Assembly: GCA_009773395.1 (NCBI GenBank)
Contig: WRPI01000004.1
Coordinates: 372,001-436,000 of the forward strand
Origin: Hyphomonadaceae bacterium
GTDB lineage: Bacteria; Pseudomonadota; Alphaproteobacteria; Caulobacterales; Aquidulcibacteraceae
Direction of reading: 5' to 3'
Length of the DNA: 64,000 bases
Shown here: positions 17,869 to 26,379 of the stretch, piece after piece
How positions within the stretch are numbered: position 1 is the stretch's first letter
Layout: the number at the start of each line of letters is the position of its first letter
Notes under the pieces: generated by a model
Told to the model about the DNA's origin: nothing
What the model saw: the letters and a program-made list of their open reading frames with translations, nothing else
Databases searched by the model: none
Position numbers and translations under genes: made by a program

Positions 17869-18777
17869 ATGCTTAAAGTTGCTTCGTTTTTTGCTGGGAT
17901 TGGCGGGTTTGATATTGGCCTTGAACGAGTTGGCATGAAGGTAGTGTTTCAATGCGAAGTAAATAATTTTTGCCAACAAGTACTTAAGCAACATTGGCCT
18001 AACAATATATTGCATGGCGACATAAAAACGTTAGAGTCAAGATTGATTCCAGACGATGTCGATTTGTGGTGTGGAGGTTTCCCATGTCAGGACTTGTCAT
18101 TAGCAAATCAAGGAAAAAGGAAGGGGCTCGAAGGTGAACGCAGCGGCTTATTTAGTAAATATGCAGAGCTCATCGCTCAAAGAAAACCCAGATGGGTCAT
18201 CATTGAAAATGTCCCAGGCCTTCTCAATAGCAATGAAGGAAAAGACTTCCAGTTTCTCGTCCAAACGCTGGATGAACTCGGGTATGGTGTTTCGTGGCGA
18301 GTATTTGACGCAAAATACTTTGGAACACCCCAAAGACGTCGACGTGTGTTTATTGTCGCAAGTTTTGGAACAATCTGCTCCGCTGACGTACTTTTTGAAG
18401 ACGGATCATTTGATGTCGCTCCTCGTGCGGGCATCGGCAAAAAAGACATCTTTGCCCGAGAAACTGGAAAAAGCTATCAAGACCCAAATCTCTACATTAT
18501 TCAACATGCCGCTGTTGGAAGAAAACCCGAAGCTGGCCCTCAGTCAAAAGGATATAGACACGACGGTGAGGCCTTTACACTTGACAGCCGAGGGAGCGCC
18601 GATGTTATTTGTCAGACGACTAATGCCATCAGAGTGCGAGATACTACAAGGGTTTCCAAAAGATTGGACTCAAACAGGTATCGCGCAATAGGTAACGCCG
18701 TATGTGTAAATATTGTTGAATGGATTGGTAAAAGAATTGTTGAAATGGAAAATTCAACCAACGTCCCATCAATATAA
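17869..18777 (+). CDS. C5-cytosine DNA methyltransferase (Dcm family) with compensating frameshifts
   Basis: 302 residues. Motif I is 'ASFFAGIGGFDIGLERVG'; motif IV is 'GGFPCQDLSLANQG' with the catalytic PCQ cysteine (about residue 71); motif VI is 'WVIIENVPGLL'; motif VIII is 'GTPQRRRRVFIVAS'. Motif X, 'RYRAIGNAVCVNIVEWIGKRI', ends it. Between them, frame 1 lacks the conserved motif IX. It occurs instead in frame 2 at 18602-18675 as 'VRRLMPSECEILQGFPKDWT'. One shift near 18605-18612 and a return near 18670-18675 restore the frame. Activity is doubtful unless these are sequence errors. It converges on the NotI-like endonuclease gene (9-base overlap). Confidence 0.9.
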   Translation: MLKVASFFAGIGGFDIGLERVGMKVVFQCEVNNFCQQVLKQHWPNNILHGDIKTLESRLIPDDVDLWCGGFPCQDLSLANQGKRKGLEGERSGLFSKYAELIAQRKPRWVIIENVPGLLNSNEGKDFQFLVQTLDELGYGVSWRVFDAKYFGTPQRRRRVFIVASFGTICSADVLFEDGSFDVAPRAGIGKKDIFARETGKSYQDPNLYIIQHAAVGRKPEAGPQSKGYRHDGEAFTLDSRGSADVICQTTNAIRVRDTTRVSKRLDSNRYRAIGNAVCVNIVEWIGKRIVEMENSTNVPSI

Positions 18778-19722
18778 ATCCACAATATTTCCTTCAAAAT
18801 CCATATATTTTCCAGTGAAAAGTGTTTCACTTGGTTTTGCTTGATTAGTCAAAACTTGGACAAATGAATTGTAGTTTGTGAATATTACTCGAGACGGGTC
18901 GATAGAAAACCTAATTGATCCGTCTTTATTGACAGGCTTCTCCTTGTCTTCATCGAATGCAATTATTGATAATGACCAATTTGTAGTTCTCAAGTCGCGG
19001 GGTATATTATTGATAAATCTCAACATCAAGTAATCATAAAGCAGCCTTCCCACGCAAAATACGATGCGCCCCCCAGTCATTACCGCAATATTACCTTTAA
19101 CAAGGAACTGCTCCTGCTGCCGTCTCCATGCGTTGGTTTCGAGTGTTCCAACAGATTGAATAGGCGTTCGCAACATATTATTATCAATTTTTGAATTTTC
19201 TTCCCAAGCAGTTATGTGTTTAGACAGCGCGCCCGTGTTAGTTGTCTCTCCGCCGCCCTGCATTTCAAGAACAATTGGTTTGTCGGAGTTTGCAAGGCTA
19301 TTTAAGTTTGGATTTAATCGCCACATTACGTAATCCGCTTTGTAATTACTAGCTTCTGTAACTTTCATACTAACTTCGCGTTTTACAATGATATCACTGG
19401 CATTAATATTATTATCAAACACGCACATCGCGACTTGTTGTAAAATATCTTTTTGATGTGAAGTAAGTTTTGAATGCTTTGGTGATGTGGCGCAGAGGCG
19501 ATGTTCACAAACAATCCAAACAACACCCGTAACCGAATCTCTAACTGAACAAACGGGCTTGTCTCCACGTTTGGCTTTATCGCAATGAGAATTTTTGAAT
19601 GGACATTGCAGTTCTGGCTTAAATTGCACTCCAAGACTTTCGTCCTTGCGAATTTTAATAGGGATTATCTCAGTGGCGCAGTCGGTACATATGCCAAGGT
19701 ATTCCGCGACCGAAACAGTCAT
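18769..19722 (-). CDS. NotI-like restriction endonuclease
   Basis: 317 residues. A cysteine cluster ('LQCPFKNSHCDKAKRG', 'CSVRD', 'VWIVCEHRL') matches the iron-binding C-P-F...C...C...C region known from NotI. The catalytic region 'KADYVMWR ... PIVLEMQGGGETTNTGALSKH' keeps the D...E-x-Q pattern of NotI (E-I-Q) rather than a normal E-x-K. These two features make a NotI-family enzyme likely; the recognition sequence cannot be read. The gene starts 4 bases inside the HTH regulator gene and ends 9 bases into the cytosine methyltransferase. Base composition is AT-rich relative to the flanks. Confidence 0.8.
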   Translation of the reverse strand: MTVSVAEYLGICTDCATEIIPIKIRKDESLGVQFKPELQCPFKNSHCDKAKRGDKPVCSVRDSVTGVVWIVCEHRLCATSPKHSKLTSHQKDILQQVAMCVFDNNINASDIIVKREVSMKVTEASNYKADYVMWRLNPNLNSLANSDKPIVLEMQGGGETTNTGALSKHITAWEENSKIDNNMLRTPIQSVGTLETNAWRRQQEQFLVKGNIAVMTGGRIVFCVGRLLYDYLMLRFINNIPRDLRTTNWSLSIIAFDEDKEKPVNKDGSIRFSIDPSRVIFTNYNSFVQVLTNQAKPSETLFTGKYMDFEGNIVDLY

Positions 19723-19973
19723 GCCAGTTCACCATTTTTGAATTTATCAGATAAAACAAATAAATCAGCTATGCTAACTTCTAGCGCTTGTGCGATTTTT
19801 GCAATATTCTTCAGCGATAAATTATGTTCGCCGCGTTCAATTGCTCCGAAATAACTTCTATCAAGTTTCGCTTTGTCTGCCATTTCTTCTTGGGAAGATC
19901 TATTTGTCAATCTCAAATGCCTAATGGCATTTCCTAAATGAGTTAATTCAGATTCGCCAGTTTCTTGCGTCAT
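19719..19973 (-). CDS. XRE-family HTH regulator (restriction-modification controller type)
   Basis: 84 residues of Cro/C1-type helix-turn-helix: 'LGNAIRHLRLTNRSSQEEMADKAKLDRSYFGAIERGEHNLSLKNIAKIAQALEVSIADLF'-like segments cover nearly the whole protein (helix 2 'SSQEEMADKAKL', recognition helix 'DRSYFGAIERG'). The C proteins that time endonuclease expression in R-M systems have this size. It is upstream of the NotI-like gene and overlaps it by 4 bases, fitting a controller role. The endonuclease and controller form one minus-strand operon facing the methyltransferase. Confidence 0.88.
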   Translation of the reverse strand: MTQETGESELTHLGNAIRHLRLTNRSSQEEMADKAKLDRSYFGAIERGEHNLSLKNIAKIAQALEVSIADLFVLSDKFKNGELA

Positions 19974-20046
19974 AATTGAATATTAGCGATTGCAGGATAT
20001 AATTCCACGGCATATAATTCCCAACGAGATACCTATTATCCCTCAT

Positions 20047-21375
20047 CTAACCCACCCCCACCAACGCCTTCGCAAAAGCTTCCGCGCTAAAGGGCCGCAA
20101 ATCGCCTACGCCTTCGCCAACGCCGATAAAGCGAATGGGGAAGCCGAACGCGGTGGATAGCGCCACCAAAACCCCGCCTTTTGCGGTTCCATCGAGCTTG
20201 GTCATAATAAGGCCGGTCACTCCCGCGACTTTAGAAAAAACTTCTGCTTGCGATAGTGCATTTTGGCCGACAGTTGCGTCCAACACAAGCCAAACTTCAT
20301 GCGGGGCGCTCGCGTCTATTTTTCCCAACACCCGCACAATTTTGCCAAGCTCGGCCATAAGTTCGGTTTTGTTTTGCAGGCGCCCGGCGGTATCGACCAA
20401 CAGCACGTCCACGCCTTCGGCCTTGGCGCGGGTGAGGGCGTCAAATGCAAGCCCAGCTGCGTCGGCACCACTGGCAGCGGAAACAACAGGCACGCCCGCC
20501 CGTTGCCCCCAAACAATCAATTGCTCTGATGCTGCCGCACGGAAAGTATCGGCGGCACAGAGCATTATTTTGTGGCCATTATCGACCAAATTCTGAGCGA
20601 TTTTGCCAATGGTCGTGGTTTTGCCGCTGCCATTAACACCAACAAACATGATAACGCGCGGGCTTGTCCCACCCACCCACGGGTCTGTATTGGTTTCAAA
20701 CGGCTGTAAACTCGCGGCGATGGACGCTGCCACTTCTTCCTTGATGCCCACTTCGTCAATGTCCTTGCCAAAGCGATTGGTGGCAAGGCTGGCGCGGATG
20801 CGCGATGCGGCCTCTACACCCATGTCGGACATGATAAGCAATTCTTCCAACTCGTCCAATGTTTCATTATCGAGTTTGGCTTTGGTGAAAATTGATGCCA
20901 CGCCTTCGGCCAATTTGCTTGAAGATTTTGCCAAGCCATCGAGCAGGCCTTGTTGTGCAATAATTGGGTCTTCAATTTGCGGCGGATTGATAGGGTAGGT
21001 CGCAATTATTTCGCCGCCCCGCGCCAAATGCGCGATGGAAACCGCGCCAAGTTCACGCAATTCACCTGCTATGCCAAGCCCCGCAGCCCGTGCCGAATAA
21101 AACACTAATTCAGGGTCTTTGGCGTGGTCACTTTGCGGATCAACCAAGAGTGTGATTGAAATTTCATTGCCATTGGTCTTGGTTTCGATGCTTGCCACGC
21201 CAGTGATATTGCCCGCGCGGGCTTCGGCAATTGCCAAAGCCTCGCCCACCAATGCTGCATCATTGGCAATAATGGTAAAACAACATGCGGGAAAAAATGC
21301 GGCGGACAAGGCTTGCTCGCGCGCAGCTATTTCGGCCTCTTTTTTCTCGCGCGCTTTTTTGCCCCAACCAAACAT
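20047..21375 (-). CDS. ftsY: Signal recognition particle receptor FtsY with unusual N-terminal domain
   Basis: 442 residues from the ATG at 21375 (AAAGGGG 6 bases upstream); a 12-codon longer start lacks a good ribosome site. The NG domain is canonical: N-domain helices from about residue 150, G1 'GVNGSGKTTTIGKIA', 'DTFRAAASEQL', G3 'DTAGRL', G4 'TKLDGTAKGG'. Instead of the usual acidic A domain, residues about 20-130 form a Cys/Ala-rich compact stretch ('AFFPACCFTIIANDAAL', 'EISITLLVDPQ') that looks structured. FtsY docks ribosome-SRP complexes at the inner membrane. It is divergent from the hotdog genes. Confidence 0.96.
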   Translation of the reverse strand: MFGWGKKAREKKEAEIAAREQALSAAFFPACCFTIIANDAALVGEALAIAEARAGNITGVASIETKTNGNEISITLLVDPQSDHAKDPELVFYSARAAGLGIAGELRELGAVSIAHLARGGEIIATYPINPPQIEDPIIAQQGLLDGLAKSSSKLAEGVASIFTKAKLDNETLDELEELLIMSDMGVEAASRIRASLATNRFGKDIDEVGIKEEVAASIAASLQPFETNTDPWVGGTSPRVIMFVGVNGSGKTTTIGKIAQNLVDNGHKIMLCAADTFRAAASEQLIVWGQRAGVPVVSAASGADAAGLAFDALTRAKAEGVDVLLVDTAGRLQNKTELMAELGKIVRVLGKIDASAPHEVWLVLDATVGQNALSQAEVFSKVAGVTGLIMTKLDGTAKGGVLVALSTAFGFPIRFIGVGEGVGDLRPFSAEAFAKALVGVG

Positions 21376-21476
21376 GCCAAACCCCTTTGTGACCCAATCT
21401 ATAGTGGTCAACAGTCACTTCTTCAAGTTTCCCTCGCGGCATATTGCACGATTTGCAAATAAAGCTATGAATAGGC

Positions 21477-21992
21477 ATGATTGAAAACCCAGCCCCCAAA
21501 CCACGTCCCGAAATCTGGCAAATAATGGCACAGCATACTGGCCAAGTAAGCGACGCCACGCCGCAAGCCCGCGCAATTGGCGTCATAATAACCGAAGTCA
21601 CCAAAGCCAATGCCACTGGCACAATGGAATGGCGTGAAGACTTGGTCGGCGATACCCAAAGCGGCACAATGGCCTCGGGCGCAGTAATAACATTTGTGGA
21701 CCAAATATGCGGCGCGGCCTGTATGGCGGCACTAACCGAGCCCGCAGGTTTTGCCACGCTTGATTTGCGGATTGATTATTTACGCCCATCTCGGCGCGGC
21801 CATAATTTACGCACCAAAGCCCATTGTTACCGCATTTCGCGCCACGTCGCTTTTGTTCGCGCCATGGCGTTTGATGGCGACAGTGATGATGATCAAATCG
21901 CCGCAGTGCAGGCAACTTTCATGATAATCAAATCACGCAAAGACATGTTGAAACGCTCGGACCCCAAAGCCAACATGGGGGAAAACACATGA
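21477..21992 (+). CDS. PaaI-like hotdog thioesterase, first of tandem
   Basis: 171 residues with a hotdog-fold thioesterase pattern: 'GTMASGAVITFVDQICGAACMAAL' is the family's H/N-G-G-x-x-x-x-x-x-D helix with S and G in place of the usual HGG (D is present), followed by 'ATLDLRIDYLRPSRRGHNLRTKA'. It probably hydrolyses an acyl-CoA thioester. The missing HGG may change activity. It overlaps the second thioesterase by 4 bases (ATGA), so the pair could form a heteromer. Confidence 0.85.
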   Translation: MIENPAPKPRPEIWQIMAQHTGQVSDATPQARAIGVIITEVTKANATGTMEWREDLVGDTQSGTMASGAVITFVDQICGAACMAALTEPAGFATLDLRIDYLRPSRRGHNLRTKAHCYRISRHVAFVRAMAFDGDSDDDQIAAVQATFMIIKSRKDMLKRSDPKANMGENT

Positions 21993-22399
21993 CCGGCCCC
22001 AAAGAAACCATTGCCCAATTGATTGAAAATGTGCCCTATATTGCGCATCTCGGCCTAGTGTTTAATCTCGAAAGTGGCGAATTCACCACTAGCCTGCCAT
22101 ATAAACCTGACCTTGTGGGCAACCCAATGTTGCCGGCACTGCACGGCGGAGTTATTGCCGCAATGATGGAACTTACTGCGATGGGGCAGGTGATATTGAT
22201 TTCAGGAAGCCCCGAATTACCTAAGACTATTGACGTTTCCATTGATTATCTACGCACAGGCAAACCCGAAGCCACCTTCGCCCGAGCCACAATAACCAAA
22301 CTAGGCCGCCAAATCGCCAATGTCGAAGCAATAGCCTGGCAAAGCGACCCCCTAAAACCAATCGCCAAATTGCATGGGCATTTTTTGATGGTGACGTAG
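21989..22399 (+). CDS. PaaI-like hotdog thioesterase, second of tandem
   Basis: 136 residues. 'MLPALHGGVIAAMMELTAMGQVIL' shows the intact HGG and downstream E/D of PaaI-type thioesterases, followed by 'KTIDVSIDYLRTGKPEATFARATI'. It hydrolyses acyl-CoA thioesters. Unlike its partner it keeps the catalytic HGG, and the two genes overlap by 4 bases, so a catalytic and a modified subunit are possible. The stop is followed by the repeat-bearing intergenic region. Confidence 0.9.
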   Translation: MTGPKETIAQLIENVPYIAHLGLVFNLESGEFTTSLPYKPDLVGNPMLPALHGGVIAAMMELTAMGQVILISGSPELPKTIDVSIDYLRTGKPEATFARATITKLGRQIANVEAIAWQSDPLKPIAKLHGHFLMVT

Positions 22400-22639
22400 C
22401 TCACTTTGCCACCCTCGGCCTTCGGCCTCACGCAGCAAAGTGGGAAATTTGGACATATAAAATCACAAAGCGCGCTGCGTTTTGGACGCGCAGCGAAGCG
22501 AGCGCACGAAAGTGTAAAAATATTTTTTGAAAAATATTTTTATCAATAGGCGTGGTTTTTGCTTTTATTTGACATATTGTGGAATGGCTTCGCCAAAATA
22601 ATTTCAAAAATACGAATTCATAGAAAAGTGGGTAGGGTT

Positions 22640-22732
22640 TGCCGCCCCCCTATTTTTAGGGGGCTGTCGAGTGACCCGTCCGCCAAAGCGCAAAACGCGG
22701 CAGCGGAAGGGAGACTGGGGGGTAATAATGGG
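22640..22732. repeat. Dispersed GC-rich palindromic repeat, copy 1
   Basis: The 369 bases between 22400 and 22768 hold no convincing gene. From 22640 the stretch TGCCGCCCCCCTATTTTTA, GGGGGCTGTCGAGTGAC closely matches 61606-61643, and the CCCCCTATTTTTAGGGGG part folds as a hairpin. A GC-rich tail (CAGCGGAAGGGAGACTGGGG) follows to 22732. Such elements resemble REP-type or MITE-like intergenic repeats. It lies directly upstream of the second restriction-modification gene. Confidence 0.7.
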
Positions 22733-22768
22733 CTTGCAATTATTGGTTGTTAGTCCATAAATCACTGA

Positions 22769-25700
22769 ATGAGCCATAGTCAAAAATACATAGAAGAACT
22801 CGACAAACAATTTCAATCTGGCCACGCCAAAGAACACGCCTATCGCCCCGCATTGAAAACATTTCTGGAAAGCCTGCTTGAAGGCGTGCTGGCAATTAAT
22901 GAACCCAAACAACAAAAATGGGGTTCACCCGATTATGTAGTCACCAAAAAGCGCAAAAGCGAGGCCATTCCAGTTGGCTATATCGAAGCCAAAGACATCG
23001 ACGTAAACCTAGATAAAATCGAAGATACTGAACAGCTAAAAAGATATAATGAGGGCTTTGACAATCTAATCCTCACGAATTACCGCGAATTTCGCTTTTT
23101 CAAATATGGTGAAAAAGTAATTTCGATTTCAATTGCTGAAATCGACGATTTTCATGCCCAGAAGAAATCCATAAAAGCCAATCCCGATAATTTTGGGCAG
23201 TTAGAAGCGCTTCTGCTCAATTTTGTTGGCTTTATGGGGCAAACTCTTAAGTCACCCAAAGAACTTGCTCAAAAAATGGCGAACAAAGCTCAAATGATGC
23301 GCGGCGTTTTCAAAAAGGCACTTGATGATAAGGAAAGCCCTTCGCAATCATTGGCGGAGCAGCATAAAGCATTTCAACAAATCCTTATTCACGACATGGA
23401 CACTGCACAATTTGCAGATGTTTATGCCCAAACCATCGCTTATGGCCTTTTTACCGCAAGGCTGCATGACACAACTTTGGAAGATTTTTCACGCAACGAA
23501 GCCCGCGATTTAATTCCCAAATCAAACCCATTTTTGCGCAAATTATTTGATTATGTTTGCGGTGCTGATCTTGAAGAAGGTGTCAAATGGATTGTCGATG
23601 AATTATGCGAAGTTTACCGAGCCGCCGACATAAAAGCGATTTTGGCAGGCTTTGGCAAACAATCGGGGCGCAATGACCCCATCGTCCATTTTTATGAAAC
23701 CTTCCTTGGTGCATATGATGCCAAATTGCGCAAGGCGCGCGGGGTTTGGTACACGCCCGAACCCGTGGTTAATTTCATTGTGCGCGCGATTGATGAAGTG
23801 CTGCAAACCCATTTTAACCTTCCCGATGGCTTGGCGGACACGTCGAAAGTAAAAATCAAAGTTGAAACCCAAGAAGTAAAAGACGGCAAAAAGGTTTTCA
23901 AAGAACAAGAAGTTCACAAGGTTCAATTGCTTGATGTTGCCGCAGGAACTGGCACGTTCACCGCCGAAGCCATAAAACAAATCCACGCCAAATTTGAGGC
24001 TTTGGGGCAAATGGGCATGTGGAGCCAATATGTAGAGCAAGATTTATTGCCCCGCCTTCATGGTTTTGAAATTCTAATGGCAAGCTATGCCATGTGCCAT
24101 TTGAAAATTGATTTATTGCTGACAGAATTGGGATATAAACCAAGCAACCCAATAAATCCGCCGCGCCTTGGGGTCTATTTGACCAATGCCCTAGAGGAAT
24201 ATCACCCCGATGCCAATACGCTTTTCGGCTCATGGCTTGCGGCAGAAGCAAACGAAGCCAGCCGCATAAAACGCGATATGCCGATAATGGTGGCGTATGG
24301 AAACCCGCCTTATAGCGTAAGTAGTCAGAATAAGGGCGAGTTTATTCAAAATCTTATCAAGGTTTACAAAGAAGGTTTGAACGAGCGCAAAATAAATCTT
24401 GATGATGATTATATCAAATTCATAAGGTATGCCGAACATTATATTGAAAAAACAGGTTATGGGATTGTTGCCATGATTACCAATAATAGTTTTTACGATG
24501 GCATAACCCACCGCCAAATGCGCAAGCATTTAATGGAAACTTTTGACCATATTTATATTTGTGATTTGCACGGTAGCGCGAATAAAAAGGAAACCGCGCC
24601 TGATGGCTCAAAAGATCAAAATGTATTCGACATCATGCAAGGAGTTGGAATTTCGATTTTTGTAAAAGATGGGTCGAGCAGAAATGAACTCGCCGATATT
24701 AAGCACTTAGACTTATTCGGGAATCGAAGTGAAAAATATGATAGTCTTTGGAAAAATAGCTTGGAAAATATGGATTTTGAAACTTTAGACCCACAAAGTC
24801 CAAACCTCTTTTTCACTAAAATTGATAATACGCTCCTGCTTGATTACAATAAATCCGTCTCATCAGTTGACTTATTTTGTCATTACAATTCGGGGATACA
24901 AACGAAAAGAGATGATTTAACACTTTCAATCAGTGCCGACGAAAGAAATGAAAAAATATCCAACTTGTTAAATTTGGATGAACAGCAAATTAGGCAGAAA
25001 TACAATATTGCCGAAGATGGACGAGATTGGACATTAAGTAGTGCCATTATTGATTTGAAGCAGAATAAGTTAGATGAAACTCAAATCAATTACAGACCAT
25101 TTGACAACAGATTTACTGTTTACACTGGGGTTACAAAAGGCTTTCATGCCTACCCAAGACATCAGACCAATATTCACTTTGTAAATAAGAAAAATATAGG
25201 GCTGATTCTGGCAAGGCAAACAAAGGAAAAAGTTGGAGGATTCGTTTCCAGCCTACCCATCGATCAAAAATCATTCAGCGCATATGACATTAACTCACAT
25301 TTCCCCCTCTACCTCTATCCCGATGAAAAGGGGCAAAAAGAGTCGGTGCAGGGGGATTTGCAATTTGCCCCCCCACCGCATTTTGATGGCAAGGCCAACA
25401 GAATTTCGGCTCTCCCCCAAGGGGAGAATGGGCAACACCCATCGGGGCGGCGGCCAAATCTGAATTTGGAAATTGTCGCCCAAATTGCCGCAAAACTTGG
25501 CCTTATATTTGTTCCCGACCATGAAATCGAACAGCCCGAAAATTCATTCAACCCGCTTGATTTACTCGATTATGTTTATGCGGTGCTTCATTCGCCAACT
25601 TATCGCGAAAAATACAAAGAGTTTTTGAAAATTGATTTTCCGCGCATTCCATACCCCGACAATGCCGATATTTTTTGGCAATTGGTGGCTTTGGGGCGGC

Positions 25701-26023
25701 AAATTCGCGGCTTTCATTTGCTTGAACACCCCGCACTTTCGAAATTTATCACCAGTTTTCCCGAAGGTGGCGATTGCATTGTTGAAAAGCCGATTTATGA
25801 AAATGGCAATGTCAAAATCAATGCCAATCAATATTTTGGCAATGTGCCGCAAACCGCTTGGGAATTTTATATTGGTGGTTATCAACCTGCGCAAAAATGG
25901 CTCAAAGACCGCAAAGGGCGCAAACTTTCGCCCGATGACATAAAGCATTATCAAAAAATCATAATCGCGCTTTTGAACACCGATAGGTTGATGAAAGAAA
26001 TCGACGAGGTTTGGAAACCATGA
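22769..26023 (+). CDS. Single-chain restriction-modification enzyme (type IIG/ISP-like, no helicase)
   Basis: 1084 residues. An N-terminal PD-(D/E)xK nuclease is visible: 'GSPDYVVTKKRKS' then 'VGYIEAKD' (D...E-x-K, about residues 53-75). The methyltransferase core has 'VWYTPEPVVNFIVR', motif I 'LLDVAAGTGTFTAEAI' (about 388) and motif IV 'VAYGNPPYS' (about 510). The C-terminal part gives target recognition. Type ISP enzymes add an SF2 helicase between nuclease and methyltransferase; no Walker motifs are seen here. So it cuts and methylates from one polypeptide without translocation. Its C-terminal coding sequence contains an inserted hairpin element (25411-25442). An HTH gene follows with a 4-base overlap. 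Confidence 0.88.
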   Translation: MSHSQKYIEELDKQFQSGHAKEHAYRPALKTFLESLLEGVLAINEPKQQKWGSPDYVVTKKRKSEAIPVGYIEAKDIDVNLDKIEDTEQLKRYNEGFDNLILTNYREFRFFKYGEKVISISIAEIDDFHAQKKSIKANPDNFGQLEALLLNFVGFMGQTLKSPKELAQKMANKAQMMRGVFKKALDDKESPSQSLAEQHKAFQQILIHDMDTAQFADVYAQTIAYGLFTARLHDTTLEDFSRNEARDLIPKSNPFLRKLFDYVCGADLEEGVKWIVDELCEVYRAADIKAILAGFGKQSGRNDPIVHFYETFLGAYDAKLRKARGVWYTPEPVVNFIVRAIDEVLQTHFNLPDGLADTSKVKIKVETQEVKDGKKVFKEQEVHKVQLLDVAAGTGTFTAEAIKQIHAKFEALGQMGMWSQYVEQDLLPRLHGFEILMASYAMCHLKIDLLLTELGYKPSNPINPPRLGVYLTNALEEYHPDANTLFGSWLAAEANEASRIKRDMPIMVAYGNPPYSVSSQNKGEFIQNLIKVYKEGLNERKINLDDDYIKFIRYAEHYIEKTGYGIVAMITNNSFYDGITHRQMRKHLMETFDHIYICDLHGSANKKETAPDGSKDQNVFDIMQGVGISIFVKDGSSRNELADIKHLDLFGNRSEKYDSLWKNSLENMDFETLDPQSPNLFFTKIDNTLLLDYNKSVSSVDLFCHYNSGIQTKRDDLTLSISADERNEKISNLLNLDEQQIRQKYNIAEDGRDWTLSSAIIDLKQNKLDETQINYRPFDNRFTVYTGVTKGFHAYPRHQTNIHFVNKKNIGLILARQTKEKVGGFVSSLPIDQKSFSAYDINSHFPLYLYPDEKGQKESVQGDLQFAPPPHFDGKANRISALPQGENGQHPSGRRPNLNLEIVAQIAAKLGLIFVPDHEIEQPENSFNPLDLLDYVYAVLHSPTYREKYKEFLKIDFPRIPYPDNADIFWQLVALGRQIRGFHLLEHPALSKFITSFPEGGDCIVEKPIYENGNVKINANQYFGNVPQTAWEFYIGGYQPAQKWLKDRKGRKLSPDDIKHYQKIIIALLNTDRLMKEIDEVWKP
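25411..25442. repeat. Hairpin element inside the restriction-modification coding region
   Basis: Two adjoining perfect stems: TCTCCCC-CAA... CCAA-type loop ...GGGGAGA (25411-25427) and ATGGG-CAACA-CCCAT (25428-25442). They encode a low-complexity protein insertion between a Tyr-rich strand ('FPLYLYPDEKG') and 'RRPNLNLEIVAQIAAKLGL', where the family has a short loop. The surrounding bases 25330-25450 look like intergenic repeat DNA that has become coding. Confidence 0.55.
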
Positions 26024-26247
26024 CCAAGGATGAATTCAAAACTTGGCACAAATCTATGGGTTTTACGCAGGAGATGGCGGGTATTGCCTTGGGTTTGGGC
26101 CGCAGCTCCATTGTTCAATATGAACAAGGCTATCGCCGCGATGCTAACAAAACCACAGTGGGAATCCCCCTAACCGTCGCACTTGCGTGCGCGGCATTGT
26201 CGGCGGGGCTTGCCCCTTATCCCACCACTTCCAGTTTCGATATATAA
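26020..26247 (+). CDS. Small HTH protein (XRE-like) coupled to the R-M enzyme
   Basis: 75 residues from the ATG at 26020, overlapping the preceding stop by 4 bases. 'FKTWHKSMGFTQEMAGIALGLGRSSIVQYEQGYRRD' is a helix-turn-helix with the typical 'xxTQxxxAxxLGxxRxxxxxYExG' pattern. The C-terminal half is hydrophobic and Ala-rich ('LTVALACAALSAGLAPYP'). It probably binds DNA and may regulate the R-M gene or help it recognise DNA. Coupled translation suggests dosage control. Confidence 0.75.
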   Translation: MTKDEFKTWHKSMGFTQEMAGIALGLGRSSIVQYEQGYRRDANKTTVGIPLTVALACAALSAGLAPYPTTSSFDI

Positions 26248-26379
26248 TCAAATCTCAACAGGTTTTTGGGGGCGGCGCTTGCTTCAAAACTACTAACAAT
26301 TCATAACATTTTGGGGCTGGTTGTGTCTTTGTCAGTTTTGGGTAGAATGATATTAAATGATATTATTTTGGGGGGTGCA

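Noticed and set aside
18134-18691. 185-codon frame overlapping the cytosine methyltransferase
   Set aside because: Only its end (motif IX) is meaningful and belongs to the shifted methyltransferase; the rest is out of frame with the true gene.
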